DNA from: Ilex aquifolium
Taxonomy: Eukaryota > Streptophyta > Magnoliopsida > Aquifoliales > Aquifoliaceae
Assembly (NCBI GenBank): GCA_951799425.1
Contig: OX637393.1
Span: 31,477,244-31,541,243 of the forward strand
Length of the DNA: 64,000 bases
Direction of reading: 5' to 3'
Part shown: positions 12,070-23,304 of the stretch, piece by piece
How positions within the stretch are numbered: position 1 is the stretch's first letter
Layout: each line of letters opens with the position of its first letter
Translations under genes and position numbers: made by a program
Notes under the pieces: model-generated
Seen by the model: the letters and a program-made list of their open reading frames with translations, nothing else
The model's database searches: none
Told to the model about the DNA's origin: nothing

Positions 12070-13915
12070 TCTACTCTCTCACTTTTGGGCAAGTGTATTA
12101 TTTGACTCTGGTGCATCTCATTCATTTATTTATGCATCATGTGTGAGAGACTTGGGCTTAGAGGTTGAGACCTTGGAAGAGCCATTGCATGTGAGTTCTC
12201 CCCTAGGAGCTAGTGTGAGTATTGATTAGATATATCAGGGTCATGAGTTAGAGATCTCAGGGATTCTACTCACCATGGACCTTAGGGTCATGGACATGTC
12301 AGATTTTGATGTCATCTTTGGGATGGACTGGTTGATAACACACCGAGTTGTCATCGATTGTGATCGGAAGAGGGTCACTGTCTACACACCGGATGGTGTT
12401 TGTTTCAAGTTTCAGGGGGAAAAGCACGATGTTTTGCACCAAGCCGTGTATGACTCTCGATGGCACGGGCAGTTGATGGGTTAACTAGCAAGCCTTACCC
12501 TGGAGGACGAGGCGAGACAAGAGTTGAGTCCACCTCGGGTGGTCTGTGAGTATGAATACATTTTTTCGGATGAACTACCAGGTCCATGATTACCTCCACA
12601 TAGGGATGTAGACTTCACTATTGAATTACAACCCGGTACATCGCCTATTTCTATGACTCCGCATAGAATGGCACCTGCAGAGTTACAAGAACTCAAGGTC
12701 CAATTGCAAGAATTGATGGACAAGGGATTCATTAGATTGAGTACCTCACCTTGGGGCGCTCCGGTATTATTTGCCAAGAAGAAGGATAAGACATTTTGGT
12801 TATGTATAGACTACCGGAAGTTGAATCGGGTTACTATCAAGAATATACATTTGTCAAGGATTGATGACTTGTTTGATCAGCTGAGAGGGGCGCGGGTCTA
12901 CTCCAAGATAGATTTATGCACGGGTTACCATTAGTTGAGGATTAGGGAGGCAGATACCCCTAAGACGGCGTTTAGGACGTGGTATGGACATTTTGAGTTT
13001 ACAGTTATGCCTTTTGGATTGACGAATGCCCCCACGACATTCATGGATCTCATGCATAGGGTATTCCAACCCTACCTAGATCAGTTTGTCGTGGTCTTTG
13101 TTGACGACATTTTGATTTACTCCAAGTCTGAGGAGGAACATGAGGGTCACTTGAGGGTTATTCTCTAGACCTTGAGAGACCATCAGTTGTACGTCAAGTT
13201 CAGCAAGTGTGAATTTTGGCTCACGGAGGTAAAATTTTTGGGATATGTGGTGTCGACTTCGGGTGTGTCAGTTGACCTGGAGAAGGTTGAGGCGGTTATG
13301 AGTTGGGAGAGACCGAAGTCAATCTTCAAGATACACAGTTTCTTAGGATTGGCGGGTTATTACAGGAGGTTCATTGAGGACTTCTCCCGACTAGCTGCAC
13401 CTACGACGAGATTTACCCGGAAGGATGTCAAGTTTCAGTGGGATGACTCGTGTGAGAGGGCATTCCAAAAGTTGAAGGGGAGGCTTACTTCGGCTCCTAT
13501 TCTGATAGTCCTGGAAAGGGGACAAAGGTACACAGTATATTGTGATGCCTCCAAGGATGGACTTGGATGTGTTTTGATACAGTCCGGGAGAGTGGTAGAT
13601 TATGGTTCTCGACAGTTAAAGAACCACGAGCAGAACAACCCTACACACCATATGGAGTTGGCGACCATTGTCTTTGCCTTGAAGGCTTGGCGCCACTATT
13701 TATATGGTGAGCAGTTTGAGGTGTTTTTGTACCACAAGAGTCTGAAGTACATCTTTACACAACGGGACCTCAACATGAGACAACACAGGTGGATGGAGTA
13801 TTTGGAGGACTATGACTTCACTTTACATTACCATCCCAGTAAGGCAAACATGGTGGTTGATTCACTCAGCCGAAATTCACTGGGACTCTTGGTTAGTGTG
13901 GCTTTCCGGGAGTGA
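12070..13915 (+). pseudogene. Protease, reverse transcriptase and RNase H of element 2, broken
   Basis: Protease has DSGASHSF near 12100 and FDVIFGMDWL near 12305. RT runs from about 12650 ([15 protein letters not shown]) through [12 protein letters not shown] (13005) to [11 protein letters not shown] (13090), so the metal-binding Asp pair is kept. RNase H follows ([13 protein letters not shown], near 13540; [16 protein letters not shown]). TAG stops at 12933 (after GYH) and 13167 each replace an expected Gln. The RNase H motif normally read TDHKSL is YHKSL here. The enzymes are therefore inactive. Confidence 0.88.
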
Positions 13916-14129
13916 CAGATGCTCGAGACTTTGGAACAGTTCAGGTTGCACTACAGGGGTCAGGCTTAGGACACTTTGGGGAGTTTGGTGGTACACCTTC
14001 CCTACTGAGCTGAGTGATTGAGTCCCAGGGGCAGGACATGGAGATAATTGTCCATTAGGGACCGGGTATAGGCAGGTACATGTGACAAGGGCTGGGTCAT
14101 TCATGCGGATGGTAGTCTTCGGTTCAGGG

Positions 14130-15770
14130 GAAGGGTTGTGGTTCTCCAGTCTGCGGATCTGAGAGAGAATATCCTTAGGGAGTTCCATTGCTCTCGTTTT
14201 GTTGTTCATCCAGGTGGCACAAAGATGTACAATGATCTTCATCGCCAATACTATTGGAGTGGGATGAAGAGACACGTTGGAGATTTCGTTAGTCGATGTC
14301 TCACGTGTCAACAAGTCAAGGCTGAGCACCAGAGACAAGCAGTGTTGCTCCAGCCTTTGGAGGTGGCTGAGTGAAAGTGGGAGGACGTCACGATGAATTT
14401 TGTGACCCACTTGCTACAGACATTGCGGGGGCATGACACAGTGTGGGTGATAGTGGACCGACTTACGAAGTCGGCACACTTTTTGATAGTGTGAATGACC
14501 TTCACACTGGAGGAATTCTACAGATTATATATACAAGAGATAGTCCGGTTGCATGGAGTGCCTATATCTATAGTATCAGATCGAAATCCCAGGTTCATGG
14601 CTCATTTTTTGGAGAGTTTCCAGCGAGCCATGGGGACACAATTGATGATGAGCACAACTTTTCATCCCCAGACGGACGGTCAGTCGGAGAGAACCATCCA
14701 GATATTAGAGAAAATGTTACGAGCATGCATCCTAGATCTCAAGGGTAACTGGGAAGATCACTTACCCTTAGTAGAGTTCGCCTACAACAACAGTTATCAA
14801 GCGAGCATACAGATGACACCCTATAAGACACTTTATGGGAGGCCTTGTCATTCCCCGGTTTGTTGGACAAAGGTTGGAGAGAGACCCTCTACAGGTCCAG
14901 ATTTGATTAGAGACACCTTGGAGAAGGTGGACTTGATACGAAAACGTCTTCTCACGGCTCAGAATCGGCAGAAGAGCTACGCCAACATACGGCGACGACA
15001 TCTAGAGTTGGGGGTTGGTGATCATGTCTTCTTGAAGGTGATGCCCAAGAGAGGAGTGGTCAGGTTCGGGAAGCGGGGAAAGCTGTCACCGAGATATATC
15101 GGGCCTTCGAGGTACTCAAGAGGGTTGGTACAGTTGCTTACCGATTGGCATTACCGTCAAATTTATCGGGTGTTCATGCAGTATTCCATGTTTCTATGCT
15201 CCAGAAGTACACTCTACGGGTCCAGATTTGATTAGAGACACCTTGGAGAAGGTGGACTTGATACGAAAACGTCTTCTTACGGCTCAGAGTCGGTAGAAGA
15301 GCTACGCTAACAGACGGCGACGATATCTAGAGTTTGGGGTTGGTGATCATGTCTTCTTGAAGGTGATGCCCAAGAGAGGAGTGGTCAGGTTCGGGAAGCG
15401 GGGAAAGCTGTTGCCGAGATATATCGGGCCTTCGAGGTACTCAAGAGGGTTGGTACAGTTGCTTACCGGTTGGCATTACCGCCAAATTTATCGGGTGTTC
15501 ATGCGGTATTCCATGTTTCTATGCTCCGGAAGTACACTCCATATTCGACACATGTGGTGGATTGGGGCGAGTTGATTGTTGATGCGGATGAGACCTTCAA
15601 GGAGGGACTGGTACGTATAATGGATAGTCGGGAGCAGGTTTTGTGAGGCAAGACCGTGAGGCTAGTGAAGGTGCAGTGGCAGTACTGAGGTGTGGAGGAG
15701 ATGACATGGGAGTGTGAGGACACCATACGTACCAGTTATCCGTTCTTGTTCGAGGATGGAGGTATATTTT
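14130..15770 (+). pseudogene. Integrase and chromodomain-like tail of element 2, broken
   Basis: An HHCC zinc-binding N-terminus (HPGGTKMYND, then CLTCQQ) lies near 14200-14330. The catalytic core follows: MNFVTHL where the first Asp should be, SDRNPRF near 14580, and QTDGQSERTIQILE near 14680. Stops at 14372 and 14492 interrupt it. The C-terminus is disrupted by a 325-bp duplication. A segment near 15660-15745 (VKVQWQY, GVEEMTWE) resembles the short chromodomain-like tail that targets Tekay elements to heterochromatin. Confidence 0.85.
14887..15539 (+). repeat. 325-bp tandem duplication in integrase C-terminus
   Basis: GGTCCAGATTTGATTAGAGA occurs at 14894 and again at 15219, and the following ~320 bp repeat almost unchanged. 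The period, 325, is not a multiple of three, so it shifts the frame. The copies differ at a handful of sites (for example CGGCAG versus CGGTAG), so the duplication is not brand new. Confidence 0.93.
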
Positions 15771-15857
15771 GTAACCATAAGCAGTATATTACTTGTTGCA
15801 TATGCATGCGGTTAAGTGTATATGAGTGTGTAAATTTCGGGGACGAAATTCTTTTTT

Positions 15858-15870
15858 AAGGGGGGGAGAA
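15858..15870 (+). other. Polypurine tract of element 2
   Basis: The run AAGGGGGGGAGAA is immediately followed by TGTCAAATCC, the start of the 3' LTR. It is preceded by GGGGACGAAATTCTT, the usual Tekay 3' internal end. It would prime plus-strand synthesis. Confidence 0.9.
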
Positions 15871-18459
15871 TGTCAAATCCGGGTAAATTTAAATTTTTGT
15901 GAAAAAAGGGTGAAACGGTAATTTTGCCACTACAATACGGGTTGAAAACTCGAATTTTTTTGACCTCGGATGACGAAACGGACCTCACCGTTGGATTCGT
16001 CTCACGAAATCTAGTTACCCAGTCAATTTTCGTTGAATTTTGAGATAGTCGGATTTTTTGCGTTTTATGAGACGATTGGGCCTCGAGTGACCTAAAAACG
16101 AATTTTTGAATAAAATTTTGAAAGCTGGAAAGTAACTTAAATAAATTTCATATAAAAATATTTTGAAATTGAACCGGGACGAAATTTAATCGTTTTGGGA
16201 CGAAATCGAACCCGAAAATGGGGGACGTGTGGCGCAACGACGACCAAGTGTTTGGAGACTATAAAAGGGAAAGAAAAATCAGATTTCTTCCCCTATTCTC
16301 AGTTGGGTTTTTACGTTGGAAGAGAAGAGAGAGAAAGGAGAGGAAAAATGAAAATCTCCACATTCTCTCTACTTCTACAGAGTTCCGTTGGTCGAATCGA
16401 CTCGGGCCAAGAGTCAAAGTTCATCTACGCGGGCTACGCGATCATACCAAAAAGAACGGATTTCACCGAAGTTCAAGAAACGGGATTTTGGGAAATCAAA
16501 GGCTAAGAGCTTGGGTTGTGTTCTTGAAGCTTCCTAGTATTGTCTTACGCTTCAAGAGGTACGGTTTTCATCCTAACTAGATTTATTTTCAACCTAGGAT
16601 GATTGTATGAAATGGGTAGGTTGTTAGATGTATTTTAACACTTGCCTATTGTTGTAAATTGATGAAATGGGTATTAGGAATGAGTAGAATAAATTCTACC
16701 TTAAATTGGGTATGTAAAAATTGCTTAATGTAATTTCTTGAGTTAAGTGATGAAATTGGGCATTTTATGTGATTACATGATTTGGTGCCTTGAAGGTGTT
16801 TGATTTAATACCTATGTGAAATTAAGTGTGTTTTGCATAGATTATGTATAACATGCTTGAGAAAATTGTTGTTGAATGTATATGTTGATATATGCTAGAT
16901 GATATATTGACATTATGAGATTTATGGAAATTGTATACTTATGATATAATTAACCATGATGTATGTTGAAATGTGGTTGAGATTGTTCATGTGGTAGTCT
17001 TACATATTGGACATGATGTTGGTGTTGCAATTGGACATTACATTGCATTTGCACAGAGACATCGCATTCATGGACATGAGGCTTGACTGTGAGTGTGGGT
17101 GCATGGTAGTCATTAGACACCACACTTGGTGGATAATGGGTGGGCTCGGGAAGGTTGGATCGAATATCTGACTGAGTCACACGGTTTGCATTGAAAATTA
17201 GGTCGGGGTTAGTAAGAAGGGCTAGACTATCCCTCGGGTGCAAGATTCGGTTACTTAGGATATGCACTCACTTGGTTTAGTCCATAAAGTGTATCGATGT
17301 ATACGGAACCGTTGGTGGAAGTCCATAAATTCCGTGTCGGTTATAAATACCCACCCCAAAAAAGACATGAAGATTTTAAATAGTCATTGGATGTGTAACA
17401 TCAATGACGGGGGCTTAGAATGCCCAGTTTTATACTTATGGCATTGTATAGGTGATGGGAGCCGGTGAAGGCTCGAGTTGAAGTGTATGAGTGAGTCTCA
17501 TCTCATTTCATGGTATGACATGGTGATTTCTAACATTGAATTGCATATTCTTGTTTGGAATGGTTGTTGCTTATTGAATGTTGCATGTGAACATTTCGTA
17601 TGCACTTAGGTTGGAGAGTAGCCTCTTTAGGTGATACCCTATTGAGTGTGGCTCACCCTTTATGAGAAAACATTTCAAGTGCGGGTTATACACCAGTGGA
17701 CGGCTTACATTCGGGGCCTCAAGGATAAAGAAAGCCGACTTGTGGCTTTTTAACCGTGTTTTGTAAAACTTTTGTGGAATTTGGTTTTGGACATATAAAT
17801 AAATGGAAATGATTGTAATAGGAATTGTATGGACCATGTTTTATATGAAAAACTTCATTATACATGTGTTGGGTTGATGTGGAATGGATTGGAGTGGATT
17901 GAAAATCGAAAACAGGTGAAACAGGCAAAACTGGGCGCAGTTGGCGTTCGAACGCCACTTCCACGTTTGAACGTAGGCAGCTCACAGCACTTAAGGTTCT
18001 GTAGAGAACCAAAGTAATGAGAGTCATCTCCGTTCGAACGCAGTCCACGTTCGAACGCCACATTTTCACGTGCGAATGTAAGGAGTACAGTATTTTGGCA
18101 TCTATGCAAAAAACCAAAGTACTGGGAGCAGTCCACGTTCGAACGTGGGGAGCTAAACTAAAAATTTGAAATGTTTTGCTAGGCATTTGGGTCTTGGGTT
18201 CTTTTGTTCAAATGATATAAATGGACAAAATTTGAGTATGAATAGATGTGTATTGGACATCGGATGAGTCCTATGATTTAAATGTACACAGGTTATGCGT
18301 TTGGGAGTTCCCGAAATAATCCAAACGTCGAGTCGTTTATGATCCCGGTGAAGGGGATGTTGTACCGTGGTGTCGGATTATACAATATTTATGGGTAATT
18401 CCGCGGGTTGATGGTTGATCAACTGTTAATAAAGAACCTTCGGTTTTAGGGGCATCACA
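15871..18459 (+). repeat. 3' LTR of element 2 (2589 bp), with TATA box
   Basis: It runs from TGTCAAATCC to GGGCATCACA. A clear TATA box, CTATAAAAGGG, lies at 16259-16269, so U3 is about 0.4 kb and the transcribed R-U5 part is over 2 kb. Exact CGTTCGAACG words are at 17945, 18031, 18048 and 18136, with a decayed copy at 17964. The flank right of it (18460) is the interrupted older solo LTR. Confidence 0.92.
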
Positions 18460-19914
18460 TATAGCCTTGAACTTATGTGAACAATAGTGGTTAATCTCAG
18501 AAGCAACAACTCACTACAAGTGTTAGGCAATCATCTCAACCCCACTGGGATAGACTAACCTCTAACACTTTATGACAGCTCTCGAAGGTAATCCAAGCCC
18601 GTCACGCCCAAACCATACTAGAGATAAAAATCATAACTTTATCAAAGAAAAACCGTATACTCAACCAATCACAATTTCTATCAAAATTCATGTAGCACAA
18701 ATTTCACAATTCTCAAAGTACAAGCATAATGGAATTAAAAATATGCGAGAGATCATATCAAGAAAAACTTCATAATTGCGATATCAAAATTCTAGGGTTT
18801 TTTCAAAACTCACGATTTCTTGGGAATAAAACAAGTATTTGATGAAAACACAATTTAATCAAAAATAGGAATTTTGAAGTCAAGAATCCTTGTATTTTCC
18901 ACAATCAGACATTTATTTAGCAAAACTAGGGTTTTGAAAACCAAGAGCAAGAATTTCTTGAACCTAACATGTATTTTGTTCAAAACAACGTTTCAATTGG
19001 AAAGAAACCAATAACTCATAGTTATTTATCATATAACTATCTAGAAGATTTAAACATATATATATCCTAAGTTTCAATGAAAGAGCTCAAGAAGAATCCC
19101 CTACCTCAATTCGATGTTTGAAGATAACTCTAGTGTGTTTGAATCAATACCAATGCGAGAATCCTTCCCTTTCTTTCTCTTTTACTTCCTCTCAAGCTCT
19201 CTAGGGTTTTCAAGGATGAAAAATAGGTAAAGACACTTTAGATCACAACCCTAGGGTATTTATAAAGTAAAAAAATGGAGAAAATCCTAAAAACTATCCA
19301 GGACCATTTTTAGCAAGGCGTCTTGATGGTTCTGGGTCGTTCGGATAGTGCTAACCCTCTATTTCTCCTTAATCCTGACGAAACACACAATTTCGTTTTT
19401 GACACTGGCGTTCGGACGGTTTTGGGGCGTCCAGATGCTAGGAACTTGCTGTCTATACTTCCGATTCTATTTTGACTTAGTTAGAGGCCGATTCAGGAAA
19501 TTTCCGTGAAATACACTTATGTAGCCCTTGAAGTCTAATTTTAATTTTCCAAATTTCAGATCAATTAGAAATTGGGATAAAAATTTATAGGCAAAATACT
19601 AAGGTAGTGTCTAATTTCTTTCTATCCGAATTCTTCCCAAAATTCGTTTAAACTCTGAAATACTTCCAAACTTCTAATACATCTCATATAACCTCTCCCA
19701 AGGTTTTTTGATATTCCGGATTCATTGGTGATATTATATCGAGCTAAAAAAATTTAAAAATACATTCGAAACTAAATTTAATACAAAAGTCAATATATGC
19801 GAAACTCAAACTTCATGATCAATTCTTCAACAACGATTCAAAGTTTCTATCATCCTTTTGGAAGTACTCTTAATATAATGTTTATTTAAATTTTATGTAG
19901 GGTCTTACATAATT

Positions 19915-20035
19915 ATAGCCAGAAGTTTGGATATTTAAAGTTAAAACTTTCAGAATATTTTTATCAGTTAAAGATACTGATAAATTTGGAAAATAATCTA
20001 TACTACTTTAAGATACCAATATAGTTGAATTTTTT
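19915..20035 (-). pseudogene. Pararetroviral movement-protein fragment, part 2
   Basis: Beyond the TAATT duplication the minus strand continues the movement-protein frame (FPNLSVSLTDKNILKVL visible) up to about 20035, where similarity fades. It is the upstream part of the gene whose end lies at 8287. Nothing viral is recognised further right. Confidence 0.6.
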
Positions 20036-20320
20036 TTTCCACATTTTTCCTCCAACAACACAATTATACCATCCATATCCTTCATATTTAATAGCAGACT
20101 AAACCTAATCAGCTCTCTATCTCTCTCTCTTTCCCTATTTTTCAATCGTTTCTCTCTCTTTCTTCTGCTTACTCACAACCCAAATGCTTTCCTTCAGACG
20201 TTACTCTCCCTCCCCCCCTACGTTTTCAGAAAGTCACCAAGAACAAACCTCCTCTCTTCACCTTCCCCCTTCCGTCCATCTTTAACTCTTCACCCCAAAT
20301 TTCTTTAATCACTTGAAATG
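20036..20320. other. Unassigned host sequence, pyrimidine-rich
   Basis: A CT-rich stretch (CTCTCTATCTCTCTCTCT and similar, 20110-20165) resembles a plant 5' leader. It is followed by an ATG at 20184 with only 34 codons. The Athila insertion at 20326 separates it from its original neighbour at 34449. I see no convincing gene. Confidence 0.3.
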
Positions 20321-20325
20321 CTTTG

Positions 20326-21397
20326 TGCTTCAACTTCAAAAGTGTAAACCCAAGCGCAGGTTGAGCAGAGTAATATAATCTCGGAAGTCCGAGGTCGATC
20401 CCACGAGGAATTGTAACAAGGAACAATCACACAAACAACAAAAGTAATTTGAACGGAAAAGGATTTGTTTAGAAAGTTGTTGATTGGATAAAAGTGATTT
20501 TTGGTAATTAAAATAGTAATAAATAAAATACTAGAGCATCAGGTACTCCCTCTCAACTTCATACAATAATAGTTAAAGACTCAAAGCTTGACTTGAAAGA
20601 GGAATTAAATGTCAGTTAAACCAATTAACAAATCAAGTGATAAATCCAATGGTTATAATCAAAAGACTACCAGGAACCTGAATAATCATTCAATCATATT
20701 ATTTTATGAAATAATGTTAATCCTTCCAGCATGGAATAACCAGTGATTTACACGCAGGGAAAATCAAGCAATTGATGTACGTGGCACAACAACTCAATAA
20801 TTTATACAGCATAAACACTTTGCTAAAATATTAGGGATTAAATTAACACATTAACATAAATCCTTAAGTACAAGAGTCAATAACAATACCGTACTCCGTC
20901 GAGAGGTTTTCCCCTAGCCCTAGCTTAGCCTTCTAGCCAGACATGGTAAAAGGATCTCAAAACAGATCAATGAAAAAAGAAGTCCCCTTTTCAAGGTCCT
21001 AGGTTTTTATTTATAAAGTACATTCCAAAGAGATTGCATCCCATTAGGATTCTAAATTCGGCAGCAGAAACTTGACACGCGTCCGAACGCACCTCTCAGG
21101 ACCGTCCGGACGCAACTTCCAGAATGGTCCTTTCTTCGTTTATCAACTTTCTACCAATCGCGTCCGGACGCGTACTCTTCTTCCGTCCGGACGCGTGTTC
21201 CAGTGTGATCCGTCCTGAGCTATGCTTCATCTTTCCATAATTTGACCCCAAAACTATGTTTTTGACCTGCAAATTATCACAAATCAACATTTAATAGCAT
21301 AACACCCAATCTTGGATAAACTCTTATATTTATCACACTTTTACAATTAAAATATCAATCTTTCCTAATAATAATTGTGATTATTTGGCCTTAATCA
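20326..21397 (-). repeat. 3' LTR of Athila element (1072 bp)
   Basis: On the plus strand it starts TGCTTCAACTTC and ends GGCCTTAATCA. On the minus strand it follows a polypurine tract. It carries a minus-strand TATA-like CTTTATAAAT at 21008-21017 and the CGTCCGGACG cluster upstream of that. It is almost identical to the copy at 33377-34448. Confidence 0.95.
21080..21193 (-). repeat. CGTCCGGACG palindrome cluster in the left Athila LTR
   Basis: Exact copies are at 21103, 21161 and 21184. The copy at 21080 reads CGTCCGAACG here but CGTCCGGACG in the other LTR. On the minus strand the cluster lies about 60-170 bp upstream of the LTR TATA box. Confidence 0.92.
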
Positions 21398-23304
21398 CAC
21401 CCCCCCCCACTTAGATCTTGCTAGTCCCTAGCAAGACAAATATCAATAGATACAACCACTGATTTTAGGAAACAAAATAAAATGCAATAAAACAAAACCA
21501 CTTTCGTAGGACTCACGATTGCATTTAGCCTATGCAACAAGCCTTTAAACCCCTAGGTTCCCCCTAGTGGACGAGTATAGTCTCGTGAGGGTTTTCAGAG
21601 ATGATACCCACAAACATAAACCTGTAATCAAATATCTAAATAATAATTTTATAACACAAATTGCTACCACAATATAAAAATTCTAAGATGCAAACTTTTT
21701 TATAAGTTTATGTAAAACAAAATATATAACTATACGCTATATAAATGTATGCACTTATCATGTTCCCATATAAAATCGTGTGTAGTGTGAATTAACTATA
21801 CCAAGTCAATAACTTATTCGATAATCACCTCTACAACTATCAACTATTCGTCTCAATACCAAATCTCGCGGGATAATTCACTCATAACAGATTCTCTCAT
21901 ATTATAGTGACTATTCTCTCAAATATCACATGTGAGAAGAAGATATTTAAGTCAAAACAAAATAATGCTCACATGTTCCATTAAAAAAATTGTAATCCAA
22001 AAGAAAAGGATTTGACATAATCTCATGAAAGAAAATCAACACACAATAAATAAATAATCACCATTATCTTCCTTATTCACACAAGTCATGCATCCATCAA
22101 TACACTCTTGAGATCAAATAGGTCTTTATTTAAGGTTGTAATGGGGCCTTGGGATTAGGGTTTTGAAACGAAGGATATTCAGGAATTCAAAAGACTATCC
22201 CGAGAGAACATGTACATTACACAACCAAACTTCTTTCCATAGCCTTTCACTCTCCATCCTTTAGAAGCATAATTTACATCACTTGCTCATATTTTTTTTT
22301 CTTTTCAAACACATGCTTGCTATTTTTTTCTCTTTTTTTTTCACAGCTAGACATATTGTCTTTCTCTTTTTTTTTTTTCTTTTTTTCAACTTTTTTTTTT
22401 CTTTTTTTTTTTTTTTTTTTCAGCAAGACATCTAATGCAATTATTCACAAGTATGTAAAACTTTTTTTTTTTTTTTTTCTTTTCTTAACCAACATCTCCC
22501 AAATTACATAAACAATAAAAGTTCAATCTCAGGATAACCAAGGGTAAAAAATATTATTTTTTCTCATTGGCTTGGTTATTATATGTTGGGTATAAGAAAT
22601 AAAATTTTGCTTTAAAGGCTCAATCATTGCTTCTAGGGATAATAATATTCAAATAATAAGGTTTATGCTCAAATAATGACAAAGATGGCCTAAAATCATA
22701 TCTCAAGAGCTTTTGATAACACACTTCTCATGCAAATAATTCAAAGTCAAGCAATCATTCACAATATTGGTGTTAACCAAAACAAAAATAATGAGACTAT
22801 TGAAAGAGATTAGCTGAATAAAAATATTTTTTATTGAGTAAATGTAAATAACCCTCCAAAAAAAAATTGGAACAAAACTCACTAGGGTTTTTATGCATCT
22901 CCACTATATGTTTCAAGTTCTCAAGGTAAAATACCTAATAAATTTTCAACTTGGTAAAGTCTAAAGTGCACAAATTGTGAGTTTTTATAAGAACATGATA
23001 TGAGATACAAAAATATAGAATAAAGTTCTATGTGATGCTTAAATAGCTGCAAATTTAAAGCTAAGTAAATTATTTCTATATTGTGGTATCAAATTATGCA
23101 TAAAAATGTTATTTAAATATTTAATAACACACCAAACAAAATATGCATTTTATATAATAATGAGAATTAGAGTACAATGCATATTCAAAAGATAAAAGAA
23201 ATCAAGCCTAACAAAAACTACCCAAAATAGGCCTTGATCTCACAAATACAGTAAAGGAAATAAAAGAAACAACTTTCAAACACTGGGACCTAGAAGAAAT
23301 CATC
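21398..23304 (-). other. Athila 3' noncoding region with polypurine tract
   Basis: Next to the LTR the minus strand reads AAGTGGGGGGGGGTG, a polypurine tract (21398-21411). The rest has no gene. It is AT-rich, with long T runs on the plus strand at 22290-22480 (A-rich in the element RNA). Only low-complexity ORFs occur. Confidence 0.8.

Larger units (their letters stand above)
8547..18459 (+). mobile_element. Decayed Tekay-type chromovirus (element 2), 5'-truncated
   Basis: The order is truncated 5' LTR, iMet-type primer site, gag, protease, RT, RNase H, integrase, chromodomain-like tail, polypurine tract and full 3' LTR. All frames are broken by stops and shifts. Most stops are TAG or TGA at codons where CAG, CGA or TGG would be expected. 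The first integrase Asp reads Asn (MNFV, near 14393), and an RNase H Asp is Tyr (YHKSL, near 13730). A 325-bp tandem duplication sits in the integrase C-terminus. It is dead but recognisable over its whole length, and lies inside an older solo LTR. Confidence 0.92.
8288..19909 (-). repeat. Solo LTR, split by a later insertion (pieces 8288-8546 and 18460-19909)
   Basis: The left piece opens TGTAACGCCACAAAATTCAC, homologous to the start of the element-1 LTR at 2877. The right piece (18470-18610 versus 3870-4010) is homologous to the same LTR and ends GGGTCTTACA. The 5-bp direct repeat TAATT flanks the whole structure (8283-8287 and 19910-19914), so it was a solo LTR in the pararetroviral movement gene. 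Element 2 lies between the pieces. About 0.7 kb of this LTR at the left junction is missing together with the start of element 2's 5' LTR, consistent with one deletion. Degenerate palindromic words (CGTTCGGACG at 19409, CGTCCAGATG at 19428) are present. Confidence 0.8.
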
